Positions 15,964 to 24,664 of a DNA stretch of 64,000 nucleotides are shown here, in pieces. Under the pieces are notes generated by a model. That model was given only the letters and a program-made list of their open reading frames with translations, did no database searches and was not told where the DNA came from. A program made the position numbers and the translations under genes. The DNA is taken from NCBI RefSeq assembly GCF_002979775.1, contig NZ_PCPR01000008.1, forward strand, positions 1 to 64,000, given 5' to 3'. Each line of letters opens with the position of its first letter. Position 1 is the first letter of the stretch. This DNA comes from Arthrobacter sp. MYb23. Lineage in GTDB: Bacteria > Actinomycetota > Actinomycetes > Actinomycetales > Micrococcaceae.

Positions 15964-17468
15964 ACATCAAGAAAAAATCCCGCCCTGCGAATACCACCTC
16001 CTCGCAGTCGAATAAGCCCGAACGGCCCGAGGACAAGCGTCTCTCCATCGGCAGCACCTTCGCTTACGGCTTCCAGCACGTCCTCACCATGTACGGCGGA
16101 ATTATTGCCCCGCCGCTGATCATTGGTGCAGCGGCCGGCATGAACTCCCAGGACATCGGCCTCCTCATCGCCGCCTGCTTGTTTGTGGGCGGCCTCGCCA
16201 CCATCCTCCAGACGGTAGGCATCCCCTGGTTCGGCTCGCAGCTGCCGCTGGTTCAGGGCGTTTCCTTCGCCGGTGTTTCCACCATGGTGGCGATCGTCCA
16301 AGGTGGCGGAGGCATCCAGGCGGTGTTCGGCTCGGTGATCGTGGCCTCGCTGATTGGTCTGGCGATCACTCCCCTGTTCTCCAAGATCATCAAATTCTTC
16401 CCACCGGTTGTTACCGGCACGGTGATCACCACCATCGGCCTGACGCTGATGCCGGTGGCCGCTAACTGGGCCATGGGTGGCAACGCCAAGGCTGATAACT
16501 ACGGCAGCATGGCCAACATTGGCCTTGCAGCAGCAACCATGGGCGTCGTCCTGCTCCTGAGCAAGGTTGGCAACGCCGCCATTTCGCGGCTCTCCATCCT
16601 GCTGGCCATGGTCATCGGCACCATCATCGCGTTGGTTGCGGGCATGGCTGACTTCTCCAAGGTTGGCCAGGGCGACATCGTCGCATTCCCCACGCCTTTC
16701 GCTTTCGGTGCTCCCACGTTTGAAATCGCCGCGATCATCTCCATGCTCATCGTCATCCTGGTGACACTCACGGAGACCTCGGCAGACATCATCGCAGTGG
16801 GCGAGATCGTGGACACCAAGGTGGACTCCCGCCGCATCGGCGACGGCCTCCGCGCAGATATGCTCTCCAGCGCCATCTCCCCGCTGTTCAACTCCTTCAC
16901 GCAGAGCGCCTTCGCCCAGAACGTGGGCCTCGTGGCCATCACGGGCATCAAGAGCCGCTTCGTGGTCAGCGCCGGCGGGCTCATCCTGGTAATCCTCGGC
17001 CTCCTGCCCATCCTGGGCCGCGTTGTGGCAGCGGTTCCGACGCCCGTCCTGGGCGGTGCCGGCGTCGTGCTCTTCGGTACGGTGGCCGCCAGCGGTATCC
17101 GTACCCTGGCCAAGGTTGAGTACAAGAACAACATGAACCTGATCATCGTGGCGGCTTCGATCGGCTTCGGCATGATCCCCATCGCCGCCCCGAAGTTCTA
17201 CGACCAGTTCCCCTCCTGGTTCGCCACGATCTTCCACTCCGGCATCAGCTCGGCCGCCGTCATGGCCATCCTGCTGAACATCCTCTTCAACCACTTCAAG
17301 GCCGGCAACTCGGACAACCAGTCGGTGTTCGTGGCGGGCACTGACCGAATTGTCAGCGAAGAGGACATCAAGTGCCTGAGCGAAGGCGACCGCTTCGAAA
17401 ACGGCAAGCTGATCGACGCCGACGGCAAGGAAGTCCCACTCAAGACATCCAGCGCGTCAGAGCACTAG
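15960..17468 (+). CDS. NCS2 family xanthine/uric acid permease
   Basis: A 502-residue protein of the UapA/UacT/PbuX branch of NCS2. Signatures: FAYGFQHVLTMYGGIIAPPLIIG in TM1, LPLVQGVSFAGVSTM in TM3, the motif TETSADIIAVGEIV in TM8, and the TM10 segment NSFTQSAFAQNVGLVAITGIKSRFV, close to the Q/E/P...NxGxxxxTG signature. A hydrophilic N-terminus (about 35 residues) and a 50-residue acidic C-tail are cytoplasmic. It probably imports xanthine or urate by proton symport and is co-expressed with uricase. The gene ends in a strong hairpin. Confidence 0.9.
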   Translation: MNIKKKSRPANTTSSQSNKPERPEDKRLSIGSTFAYGFQHVLTMYGGIIAPPLIIGAAAGMNSQDIGLLIAACLFVGGLATILQTVGIPWFGSQLPLVQGVSFAGVSTMVAIVQGGGGIQAVFGSVIVASLIGLAITPLFSKIIKFFPPVVTGTVITTIGLTLMPVAANWAMGGNAKADNYGSMANIGLAAATMGVVLLLSKVGNAAISRLSILLAMVIGTIIALVAGMADFSKVGQGDIVAFPTPFAFGAPTFEIAAIISMLIVILVTLTETSADIIAVGEIVDTKVDSRRIGDGLRADMLSSAISPLFNSFTQSAFAQNVGLVAITGIKSRFVVSAGGLILVILGLLPILGRVVAAVPTPVLGGAGVVLFGTVAASGIRTLAKVEYKNNMNLIIVAASIGFGMIPIAAPKFYDQFPSWFATIFHSGISSAAVMAILLNILFNHFKAGNSDNQSVFVAGTDRIVSEEDIKCLSEGDRFENGKLIDADGKEVPLKTSSASEH

Positions 17469-17489
17469 CTTCCGCACGCGCAGATGACA

Positions 17490-17522
17490 GGCGGCAGTGT
17501 TTCCTTGGGGGACACTGCCGCC
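17490..17522 (+). terminator. Terminator of the xanthine permease gene
   Basis: GGCGGCAGTGT (17490-17500) pairs perfectly with ACACTGCCGCC (17512-17522), followed by TTTGT; it lies 22 bases past the permease stop. Confidence 0.8.
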
Positions 17523-17629
17523 TTTGTCGTCTGGGTGGAATGGTCGCCTCTCACGGAATGTACGACGCCGGCACCCGGCAACGCGTGGGACTCACCTTGG
17601 GCAGGCCCACACTTGTCGTCCGGACATGA

Positions 17630-17670
17630 CAAAAGATGGCAATGCTTCCGGGAAACATTGCCATCTTTTG
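17630..17670. terminator. Bidirectional terminator between permease and IclR gene
   Basis: A 15-bp perfect stem (CAAAAGATGGCAATG, 17630-17644, with its complement at 17656-17670) has A and T tracts at its ends, so it can work for both convergent genes. Confidence 0.8.
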
Positions 17671-17702
17671 CTACCTCGCGCGCTGGAAGCGCGGGTGGGA
17701 AG

Positions 17703-18458
17703 CTAGTTCTGGTTGAGCTCCGCGGAGATCGCCATGGCTGCGTCACGCAGCATGGGCACAGCGCGGTCGGCGAAGCTCTGGTCAACGCGGGTGATCGGCC
17801 CGGAGACAGAGATTGCCGTGGGGGTGGGCGCATTGGGCACGGCCATGGCGAAGCAGCGGACGCCAAGCTCCTGCTCTTCCTCGTCAATGGAGTACCCGCG
17901 TTCGCGGATGAGCTTGAGGTCTGCGAGCAGGGAGTCGATGTCGCCGATGCTCTTGGCCGTGGGAGTAGGCATGCCGGTGCGGGCCACGATGCCGCGGACA
18001 ACCTCGTCGTCCAACTGGGCGAGGATGGCTTTACCCACGCCGGTATCGTGCGTGTGGGCACGGCGGCCGACTTCGGTGAACATCCGCATGGAGTGCATGG
18101 ACGGGACCTGGGCAACGTAGATGACCATGTCGGAGTCCAACACGGCCATGTTGGAGGTTTCGCCGAGGCGTTCCACCAAGGTCTTCAGCTGCGGACGGGC
18201 CACAGCGCCGAGCTGCTTGCTGGCACCTTCGCCGAGGCGGATGAGGCGCGGGCCCAAGGCGTAGCGGCGGTTGGGCAGCTGTCGGATGTAGCCCAAGGAC
18301 ACCAGGGTCCTCAAAAGGCGATGGATGGTGGGCAAGGGCAAGTCAGTGGACGACGAAAGTTCGCTCAGCGTGACGTCGCCGCCCGCGTCCGTGATCAGTT
18401 CCAACAGTTCAAAGACGCGCTCAACGGACTGCACGCCTCCGGAGGCTTTTTCAGCCAT
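17703..18458 (-). CDS. IclR family transcriptional regulator (AllR-like)
   Basis: A 251-residue IclR protein. Residues about 10-65 are the winged helix-turn-helix (SVERVFELLELI...TLSELSSSTDLPLPTIHRLLRTLVSLGYI). Residues 75-250 are the GAF-like effector domain with GVGKAILAQL, ERGYSIDEEEQELGVRCFAMAV and a closing PAI-type strand. Relatives such as AllR and IclR sense glyoxylate, allantoin or pyruvate. Here it is divergent from malic enzyme/malate synthase and converges on the xanthine permease, so control of the purine/glyoxylate genes is the simplest reading. The ATG follows GGAGACAAGGGA. The ligand is not determined by sequence. Confidence 0.88.
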   Translation of the reverse strand: MAEKASGGVQSVERVFELLELITDAGGDVTLSELSSSTDLPLPTIHRLLRTLVSLGYIRQLPNRRYALGPRLIRLGEGASKQLGAVARPQLKTLVERLGETSNMAVLDSDMVIYVAQVPSMHSMRMFTEVGRRAHTHDTGVGKAILAQLDDEVVRGIVARTGMPTPTAKSIGDIDSLLADLKLIRERGYSIDEEEQELGVRCFAMAVPNAPTPTAISVSGPITRVDQSFADRAVPMLRDAAMAISAELNQN

Positions 18459-18679
18459 TCCCTTGTCTCCAATGACTCAGATTCCGACAACTCTTATCCG
18501 CATCGTGAAAAGAATTGCTTAGAACACCCAACATACAGCACAACCCGCACCTGCGCGATGACGCCAAACATGACCAAGCAAGGGGTTGTGTTTCCACTTT
18601 GTAGATAATAATATCCATAATACGAAAACATTCAGTTTGGAACGGCGGCCCGGGAACGGGCCTTACAGGAGGAATTTCA

Positions 18680-20080
18680 ATGGCGAATCCGAGCCCCGGA
18701 AACTCGATCACCCTGCGCGTCGCCGCACCGTCGAGCTTCACAGCTACCAGCGAATTGGCAGCAGCCGTCGGCGCAGCCGGTGCAGCAATCACCGCGTTGG
18801 ACGTCACGGAATCCCACCACGAGACGATCGTTGTTGACGTCACCTGCAACACCACGGACGACGATCACGCAGGCCGCGTGAAGGACGCCCTGAACGCCCT
18901 CGACGGCGTCACCGTCCAGCACGTCTCGGACCGCACCTTCCTCATGCACCTCGGTGGCAAGCTCGAAGTTGTCCCCAAAGTAGCCCTGCGCAACCGTGAC
19001 GACCTCTCCCGTGCCTACACTCCCGGCGTCGCCCGCGTTTGCATGGCCATTGCAGAAGACCCGGCCGCAGCCCGCAACCTGACGGTCAAGCGCAACACCA
19101 TCGCCGTCCTCACCGACGGTTCAGCCGTCCTGGGCCTGGGTAACATCGGCCCCGCCGCTGCCCTGCCCGTGATGGAAGGCAAGGCCGCGCTCTTCAAGCA
19201 GTTCGCTAACGTTGACGCCTGGCCGGTCTGCCTGGACACCCAGGACACCGAAGAAATCATCATGATCGCCAAGGCCATGGCCCCCGTCTACGGCGGCATC
19301 AACCTCGAAGACATCGCCGCACCGCGTTGCTTCGAAATCGAGAACCGCCTCCGCGAAGAACTGGACATCCCTGTCTTCCACGATGACCAGCACGGCACCG
19401 CGATTGTCACCCTCGCTGCCTTGGTCAACGCCCTGCGCGTTGTGGACAAGAAGCTCTCCGAGGTAAAGATCGTGGTTTCGGGCGTCGGCGCTGCCGGCTC
19501 GGCCATCATCCAGCTCCTCAAGGCCCAGGGCGCGCAGCACATCATCGCCGCCGGCCGCTCCGGCGCCATCCACTCCGGCCAGGAATACGGCGACGAACAC
19601 CGCAGCTGGATCGCCGCGAACACCAACGAAGAAGGCTTCTCCGGAACCCTGCATGACGCCCTCAAGGGAGCAGACGTCTTCATCGGCGTCTCCGCCCCGC
19701 ACGTGATCGGCGAAGAGCAGGTTGCTTCCATGGCCGAGGACGCGATTGTGTTCGCCATGGCCAACCCGACGCCGGAGATCGATCCCGTGATCGCGTCCAA
19801 GCACGCAGCCGTGGTTGCTACCGGCCGCAGCGACTTCCCGAACCAGATCAACAACGTGCTGGCCTTCCCCGGCTTCTTCCGCGGGCTGCTGGACGCCGGA
19901 GCCTCGGACATCACGCCGAACATGCTGGTGGCCGCCGCCGAGGCAATTGCCAACCGGGTAGCTGACGATGAGCTCAACGCGAGTTACATTATCCCCAGCG
20001 TCTTCGATCCCCATGTTGCCGCCGACGTTGCGACCGCCGTAGCCAACGCTGCGCACGCCAACGCCGCCAGCGCACTCTAG
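18680..20080 (+). CDS. NAD(P)-dependent malic enzyme with N-terminal ACT domain
   Basis: A 466-residue enzyme decarboxylating malate to pyruvate. Residues 1-90 are an ACT-like regulatory domain ([10 protein letters not shown]...[24 protein letters not shown]). The catalytic part shows [12 protein letters not shown], the metal-binding stretch [35 protein letters not shown] (nucleotide binding), and [29 protein letters not shown] at ideal spacing. First gene of a four-gene run with malate synthase, DUF6986 and ureidoglycine aminohydrolase, where it would turn malate made from glyoxylate into pyruvate. Divergent from the IclR gene. Confidence 0.92.
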   Translation: MANPSPGNSITLRVAAPSSFTATSELAAAVGAAGAAITALDVTESHHETIVVDVTCNTTDDDHAGRVKDALNALDGVTVQHVSDRTFLMHLGGKLEVVPKVALRNRDDLSRAYTPGVARVCMAIAEDPAAARNLTVKRNTIAVLTDGSAVLGLGNIGPAAALPVMEGKAALFKQFANVDAWPVCLDTQDTEEIIMIAKAMAPVYGGINLEDIAAPRCFEIENRLREELDIPVFHDDQHGTAIVTLAALVNALRVVDKKLSEVKIVVSGVGAAGSAIIQLLKAQGAQHIIAAGRSGAIHSGQEYGDEHRSWIAANTNEEGFSGTLHDALKGADVFIGVSAPHVIGEEQVASMAEDAIVFAMANPTPEIDPVIASKHAAVVATGRSDFPNQINNVLAFPGFFRGLLDAGASDITPNMLVAAAEAIANRVADDELNASYIIPSVFDPHVAADVATAVANAAHANAASAL

Positions 20081-20098
20081 AAAAAGGAATCCGCTCAC

Positions 20099-21697
20099 AT
20101 GGCTATCACAGTCACCGATCCCCGGCCGGTCGATCGCGCCGAGGAAATCCTCACCCCCAAGGCATTGGCCTTCATCGAGGAACTGCACAAGCGCTTCACT
20201 GGCACCCGCAACGAACTTCTGGCGGCACGCGGCGTCAAGCGCCAGAAGGTTGCTGACACCAGCCGCCTGGACTTCCTCCCCGAGACCCAGGAGGTCCGCG
20301 ACGGCGACTGGAAGGTCGCCGAGGCACCGGCAGCTCTGCAGGACCGCCGCGTTGAGATGACCGGCCCGGCTACTCCGGCCAAGATGGCCATCAACGCCCT
20401 TAACTCCGGCGCCAAGGTGTGGCTGGCAGACCTCGAAGACGCCAGCACGCCCACGTGGCCCAACGTCATCGACGCCATCCTCAACCTCCGCGACGCCGCC
20501 CAGGGCACCCTGAGCTACACCTCGCCCGAAGGCAAGGAATACCGTCTCCGCACCGACGCTCCCCTGGCCGTTGTGGTGGCCCGCCCGCGTGGCTGGCACA
20601 TGGAGGAACGCCACTTGCAGATCGACGGCGAACCCGCCGTGGGTGCGCTGGTGGACTTCGGCCTGCACTTCTTCCACATCGCCAAGCAGCTCCTCCTCAA
20701 CGGCCAGGGTCCGTACTACTACCTGCCCAAGATGGAAAGCCACCTGGAAGCCCGCCTCTGGAACGACGTCTTCGTCTTCGCACAGGACTTCCTGGGCATC
20801 CCCCAGGGCAGCGTCCGCGCCACAGTGCTCATCGAGACCATCCCGGCAGCATTCGAGATGGACGAGATCCTCTACGAACTGCGGCACCACGCCTCGGGCC
20901 TGAACGCCGGCCGCTGGGACTACCTCTTCAGCATCATCAAGTACTTCCGTGATGCCGGCGAAGAGTTCGTCCTCCCGGACCGCGCCACCGTGGCCATGAC
21001 GGCACCGTTCATGCGCGCCTACACAGAACTCCTGGTCAAGACCTGCCACAAGCGCGGCGCTTTCGCCATGGGTGGCATGGCCGCCGTCATCCCCAACCGC
21101 AAGCAGCCCGACGTCACCGCCGCAGCCTTCGACAAGGTCCGCGCCGACAAGACCCGCGAAGCAAACGATGGCTTCGACGGGTCCTGGGTTGCCCACCCGG
21201 ACCTGGTCTCCACCTGCCGCGAAGTGTTCGACTCCGTGCTGGGCGACCGTCCCAACCAGCTGGACAAGCAGCGCCCCGAGGTGAACGTCACGGCCGAGCA
21301 GCTCATCGACGTCGCCTCCGCCGAAGGCCACGTCACCGAAGCGGGCCTGCGCCTGAACCTGTACGTCGCAGTGGCCTACACCGGCGTCTGGATCTCCGGC
21401 AGCGGCGCAGTTGCCATCCACAACCTCATGGAAGACGCCGCAACCGCGGAAATCTCCCGCTCGCAGGTGTGGCAGCAGATCCGCAACAAGTCCGTCCTCG
21501 CGGACACGGGCAACACCGTGACCCGCGAACTCGTCAGCCGCATCCTGGGCGAAGAAACCGAACGCCTGCGCATCGAATTCGGCGACGAGAACTTCAAGGC
21601 GTACTACGAGCCGGCCTCCAAGCTGATCGAGGACATCTGTCTGTCCGACGATTACACGGACTTCCTCACCACTCCCGCGTATGAGCTGGTGGGCTGA
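20099..21697 (+). CDS. aceB: Malate synthase A
   Basis: A 532-residue enzyme condensing glyoxylate with acetyl-CoA to malate. Family marks: MTGPATPAKMAINALNSGAKVWLADLEDASTPTW (Mg/glyoxylate site, with catalytic Arg in VVARPRGWHMEE), YYYLPKMESHLEARLWND, VLIETIPAAFEMDEILYELR and GRWDYLFSIIKYF, and the catalytic-base region around MEDAATAEISRSQVWQ. The length is typical of the A isoform. SD AAAAAGGAA. It lies 18 bases after malic enzyme, and its stop is one base before the DUF6986 start. No isocitrate lyase is nearby, so this copy serves glyoxylate from purine breakdown rather than the glyoxylate shunt. Confidence 0.93.
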   Translation: MAITVTDPRPVDRAEEILTPKALAFIEELHKRFTGTRNELLAARGVKRQKVADTSRLDFLPETQEVRDGDWKVAEAPAALQDRRVEMTGPATPAKMAINALNSGAKVWLADLEDASTPTWPNVIDAILNLRDAAQGTLSYTSPEGKEYRLRTDAPLAVVVARPRGWHMEERHLQIDGEPAVGALVDFGLHFFHIAKQLLLNGQGPYYYLPKMESHLEARLWNDVFVFAQDFLGIPQGSVRATVLIETIPAAFEMDEILYELRHHASGLNAGRWDYLFSIIKYFRDAGEEFVLPDRATVAMTAPFMRAYTELLVKTCHKRGAFAMGGMAAVIPNRKQPDVTAAAFDKVRADKTREANDGFDGSWVAHPDLVSTCREVFDSVLGDRPNQLDKQRPEVNVTAEQLIDVASAEGHVTEAGLRLNLYVAVAYTGVWISGSGAVAIHNLMEDAATAEISRSQVWQQIRNKSVLADTGNTVTRELVSRILGEETERLRIEFGDENFKAYYEPASKLIEDICLSDDYTDFLTTPAYELVG

Positions 21698-21698
21698 G

Positions 21699-22961
21699 AT
21701 GGGTTCATTCTCTTCATCTGATCTGGCTCACATCGAGTCCCAGCTTGCGGCGACGGACCAGTTGCTGGACCGCAACTACCCCGGCGACGACGGCTCACGC
21801 CAGCCCATCCACACCGTCTACATTCCCGCCGACCGCTTCACGCCTTCCCTGGCGGCAGAGTGGGGTGCACAGGCGCTGGCGACGGCGGAGGCTCACGGCG
21901 GCCTGGAGAAGCTCGGTCAGCTGCTGGGCCAGGAGTCTCACCTGGCTGCCGCTGTTGCGGAGCGTGTGGCAGCGAAGCTTTCGGCTGAACCGATCGAGGA
22001 CCTGCGATTGGACTTCGAAGACGGCTACGGCGACCGCGGCGATGAGGCAGAAGACGCCGACGCCGTTGCTGCCGCCAAAGCTGTTGCCACTGCCGTCGCG
22101 GCCGGAACAGCTCCGCCGTTCATCGGCATCCGCTTCAAGTGCTTCGAAGCCCCCACCCGGGCCCGGGGCCTGAAGACGCTGGACTTGTTCGTCTCCACGC
22201 TGGCTGAAGCCGGCGAACTCCCCGCCGGGCTGATCCTCACCCTGCCCAAGGTCACCACGGTGGCCCAGGTTCAGGCCATGGACTTCGCAGTATCCCGACT
22301 TGAGGAAGTCCACGGGCTCCCCGCCGGCCGGCTCCGCTTTGAGGTGCAGGTGGAAACGCCGCAGCTCATCATCGGTGCTGACGGAACCTCGCCGGTGGCA
22401 CAGCTCCCCCACGTTGTTCCGGGCCGTATCAGCGCCCTGCACTACGGGACCTATGACTACAGCGCCTCGCTGGGTATCTCCGCGGAATACCAGTCCATGG
22501 AACACCCGGTGGCCGACTTCGCCAAAGAAGTCATGCAGCTCGCTGTCGCCGGCACGGGCATCCGCCTGTCCGACGGTTCAACCAACATCATCCCCGTGGG
22601 CGATTCCGTGGAAGACGCCTGGAAGCTGCACGGCCGCTTGGTTCGTCGCTCCCTGGAAAACGGCTACTACCAGGGCTGGGATCTCCACGCCGCCCAGCTG
22701 CCCAGCCGTTTCTCGGCGTCGTACGCTTTTTACCGCGAAGGCCTGCCCGCAGCGGCCCTCCGCCTCCGCAACTACGTGGAGCGCACCGAAGGCGGCGTCA
22801 TGGACGAGCCCGCCACCGCCCGCGCCCTGGCTGGCTTCGTCCTCCGCGGCGTCCAGTGCGGCGCAGTGGCCACCGACGAGGTCAAGGCGCTTGCCGGCGT
22901 CGAACTTTCACAGCTGACCGCACTGGCACACCCGCGGCTCGCGCAACCGACTTCCCACTGA
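21699..22961 (+). CDS. DUF6986 / CitE-like TIM-barrel protein
   Basis: A 420-residue protein of the PEP-mutase/CitE-like barrel class. Signals: LRLDFEDGYGDRGDEAEDADAV (acidic metal-binding loop as in CitE and HpcH lyases), FIGIRFKCFE (phosphate/carboxylate Arg), LPKVTTVAQVQAMDFAVS, LRFEVQVETPQLII (metal Glu) and ISALHYGTYDYSASLGI. I take it as DUF6986, with no assigned reaction. It starts at ATG 21699, one base after the malate synthase stop and behind GGTGGGCTGAG; the frame also opens at 21681 inside aceB. It lies between malate synthase and ureidoglycine aminohydrolase, so glyoxylate, ureidoglycolate or a malyl-type compound is the likely substrate. Confidence 0.8.
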   Translation: MGSFSSSDLAHIESQLAATDQLLDRNYPGDDGSRQPIHTVYIPADRFTPSLAAEWGAQALATAEAHGGLEKLGQLLGQESHLAAAVAERVAAKLSAEPIEDLRLDFEDGYGDRGDEAEDADAVAAAKAVATAVAAGTAPPFIGIRFKCFEAPTRARGLKTLDLFVSTLAEAGELPAGLILTLPKVTTVAQVQAMDFAVSRLEEVHGLPAGRLRFEVQVETPQLIIGADGTSPVAQLPHVVPGRISALHYGTYDYSASLGISAEYQSMEHPVADFAKEVMQLAVAGTGIRLSDGSTNIIPVGDSVEDAWKLHGRLVRRSLENGYYQGWDLHAAQLPSRFSASYAFYREGLPAAALRLRNYVERTEGGVMDEPATARALAGFVLRGVQCGAVATDEVKALAGVELSQLTALAHPRLAQPTSH

Positions 22962-22975
22962 TAGGAGCATTTCGC

Positions 22976-23788
22976 ATGGGCAAGTACTACTACCCACAAG
23001 GCGGCCTGCCGCCGCAGACCCAGCTGACCACCGAGCGGGCCATCGTCACCGAGGCTTACACGGTGATCCCCAAGGGCGTCATGACGGACATCGTCACCAG
23101 CAACCTGCCGGGCTTCTCCAACACGCGCTCGTGGATCATCGCGCGGCCGATCTCCGGCTTCGCCACCACGTTCTCGCAGCTGATCGTGGAGATCGCACCG
23201 GGCGGCGGGGCTCCCAAGGCCGAGTTCGAGTCCGGCGTTGAAGGCGTCATCTTCGTCACCAAGGGCCAGGTCAACCTGACCCTCGACGGCGAGCTGCACC
23301 ACCTCGAAGAGGGCGGCTACGCCTACCTGGCCGCCGGAGCAGAGTGGGGCCTGGAGAACGTCTCCAACGACATCGTCTCCTTCCACTGGATCCGCAAGGC
23401 TTACGAACGCCTCGAAGGTTTCGAAGCCAAGTCCTTCGTCACCAACGAGAAGGACATTGAGCCCACCTCCATGCCGGACACCGACGACGTCTGGAAGACC
23501 ACGCGCTTCACGGACTCCAGCGACCTCGCCCACGACATGCAGGTCAACATCGTCACCTTCCAGCCCGGCGGCGTGATCCCCTTCCCGGAGACCCACGTCA
23601 TGGAGCACGGCCTGTACGTCCTGGAGGGCAAGGCCATGTACTTGCTCAACAACGACTGGGTTGAGGTGGAGGCCGGCGACTTCATGTGGCTGCGCGCGTT
23701 CTGCCCGCAGGCTTGCTACGCCGGTGGTCCGGGCGAGTTCCGCTACCTGCTGTACAAGGACATGAACCGCCAGGTGAAGCTCACCTAG
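22976..23788 (+). CDS. allE: (S)-ureidoglycine aminohydrolase (bicupin)
   Basis: A 270-residue double cupin converting (S)-ureidoglycine to (S)-ureidoglycolate and ammonia. In the C-terminal cupin the Mn ligands are visible as Glu205, His207, His211 (ETHVMEH) and Gln245 (FCPQACY); this spacing is the same as in the Arabidopsis enzyme (E235, H237, H241, Q275). The N-terminus MGKYYYPQGGLPPQT and the block FHWIRKAYERLEG are typical of AllE/YlbA proteins. The ATG at 22976 follows AGGAG; the frame also runs back into the DUF6986 gene but that part is not conserved. Last gene of the glyoxylate/ureide operon. Confidence 0.92.
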   Translation: MGKYYYPQGGLPPQTQLTTERAIVTEAYTVIPKGVMTDIVTSNLPGFSNTRSWIIARPISGFATTFSQLIVEIAPGGGAPKAEFESGVEGVIFVTKGQVNLTLDGELHHLEEGGYAYLAAGAEWGLENVSNDIVSFHWIRKAYERLEGFEAKSFVTNEKDIEPTSMPDTDDVWKTTRFTDSSDLAHDMQVNIVTFQPGGVIPFPETHVMEHGLYVLEGKAMYLLNNDWVEVEAGDFMWLRAFCPQACYAGGPGEFRYLLYKDMNRQVKLT

Positions 23789-23802
23789 TCTGTTGCTTGC
23801 GC

Positions 23803-23880
23803 CGCCGAGATCGCCGGATTGCTGCCAGTTCGCTGGAGCTATCCGGCGATTTCGTCGTTTTCCGGCGAACTCAGCGGCGG
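23803..23880. repeat. Dispersed repeat, family 4, copy A
   Basis: CGAGATCGCCGGATTGCTG, then CAGTTCGCTGGAGCTATCCG, ending in a CGGCGAACTCAGCGG complement-like arm. It begins 15 bases after the allE stop and its right end covers the stop codon (TGA, 23871-23873) of the next minus-strand gene. Copies also at 34629-34720 and 46480-46557. Confidence 0.75.
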
Positions 23881-24203
23881 CGGCCGATTCTGAGCCCCGC
23901 CCAGAATGCGAGGACCAGCAGCCCCAGAACCGTCACGGCAAGCCCAAGCTGCGTTTCCTTGCTGACGAATGAGCCGTTGTCGCCAATGAACATCGTGTTG
24001 CTTAGGGGTGCGTAGGCAAACCAACCGAAGTCCGTGCTTTGGTTGGTCCATGCCACGATCACGCCCACAATCACCGCGATCAGGCCCAGCAAAGGCACGA
24101 CGACGGCTGCCGGTTTCCGTGCTGGCTGCGGTGTGCTGTTTTCCCCGGGTGTGTTCTGTTCCCCAGGTGCGTTCTGTTCCTCAGGCGTGTTCTGTTCCCC
24201 CAT
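23871..24203 (-). CDS. Small two-helix membrane protein, function unknown
   Basis: A 110-residue protein. The hydrophilic N-terminus repeats EQNxP(G/E)E three times, encoded by 18-bp DNA units. Two transmembrane helices follow (VVVPLLGLIAVIVGVIVAW and LGLAVTVLGLLVLAFWAGL), separated by an extracytoplasmic loop (TDFGWFAYAPLSNTMFIGDN), and the protein ends GRRR. No family recognised. ATG 24203 is chosen because the repeat begins there; no strong SD is seen and the frame opens nine codons earlier. Its stop lies inside a family 4 repeat, and its start is 26 bases from a family 1 palindrome. Confidence 0.6.
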   Translation of the reverse strand: MGEQNTPEEQNAPGEQNTPGENSTPQPARKPAAVVVPLLGLIAVIVGVIVAWTNQSTDFGWFAYAPLSNTMFIGDNGSFVSKETQLGLAVTVLGLLVLAFWAGLRIGRRR

Positions 24204-24229
24204 GCGGCCGAGTCTAACCCGCGTCCGCA

Positions 24230-24295
24230 CCCAACTGAGTAGCAGATCAGGTCGTTCCCAGCGCTGAGAACGACCTGATCTGCGACCTAGTTGGG
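24230..24295. repeat. 66-bp palindromic repeat, family 1, copy B
   Basis: The most complete copy: outer arms CCCAACT / AGTTGGG plus GCAGATCAGGTCGTTC / its near complement around AGCGCT. Its right end supplies the last two codons and the stop (Pro-Asn-TAG) of the YjbR-like gene. Confidence 0.85.
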
Positions 24296-24607
24296 TTTTG
24301 CTTTGCCGGGGCCGCCCGCGATTCTGTACGACTCCTGGAGCAGTTCGTCGAGCTCGTCCATCTCGATTCGCTCGAGCCGGATCAGCAGGAGCTTCGGGGA
24401 CTGTTCGTGATGCGGGGTCCAGAAATAGGTATCCGGTTCCATGGCGGCGAGCGCCTCGCGTTCATCCGTCTTGACCGTGACAACCCCCTCTTCCCAGATG
24501 CGTGCCATGAGGGACTTGGCAAACCATGCCGGTTGCCCCCAACTGGGGCGCTCAGTCACTCCGGCCATGCCGAGGCAGATTCTCCTGACGTCCTCTTCTG
24601 TTGCCAT
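24287..24607 (-). CDS. MmcQ/YjbR family protein
   Basis: A 106-residue single-domain protein of the YjbR (DUF419) family: VRRICLGMAGVTERPSWGQPAWFAKSLMARIWE at the N-terminus, and DTYFWTPHHEQSPKLLLIRL with the helix MDELDELLQESYRIAG at the end. The fold resembles CyaY-like/double-wing DNA-binding proteins; the cell role is undefined. The last residues (KAKPN) come from the family 1 palindrome, so the natural C-terminus may have been altered. Confidence 0.85.
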   Translation of the reverse strand: MATEEDVRRICLGMAGVTERPSWGQPAWFAKSLMARIWEEGVVTVKTDEREALAAMEPDTYFWTPHHEQSPKLLLIRLERIEMDELDELLQESYRIAGGPGKAKPN

Positions 24608-24664
24608 GGTTCACTCTGGCATTGGCGCTCCGCCGAGGACAAGAGGCCGCTCCGCCGTCGGAGG

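Noticed and set aside
15903..17294. 463-codon minus-strand frame opposite the xanthine permease
   Set aside because: Asp/His/Gly-rich antisense of hydrophobic codons; no family resemblance.
19121..21421. 766-codon minus-strand frame opposite malic enzyme and malate synthase
   Set aside because: Spans two well-supported enzymes on the other strand and has only Gly/Val/Asp-biased composition.
22856..22975. 40-codon extension of ureidoglycine aminohydrolase
   Set aside because: Overlaps the DUF6986 end; the internal ATG has AGGAG and matches the family start MGKYYYPQGG.
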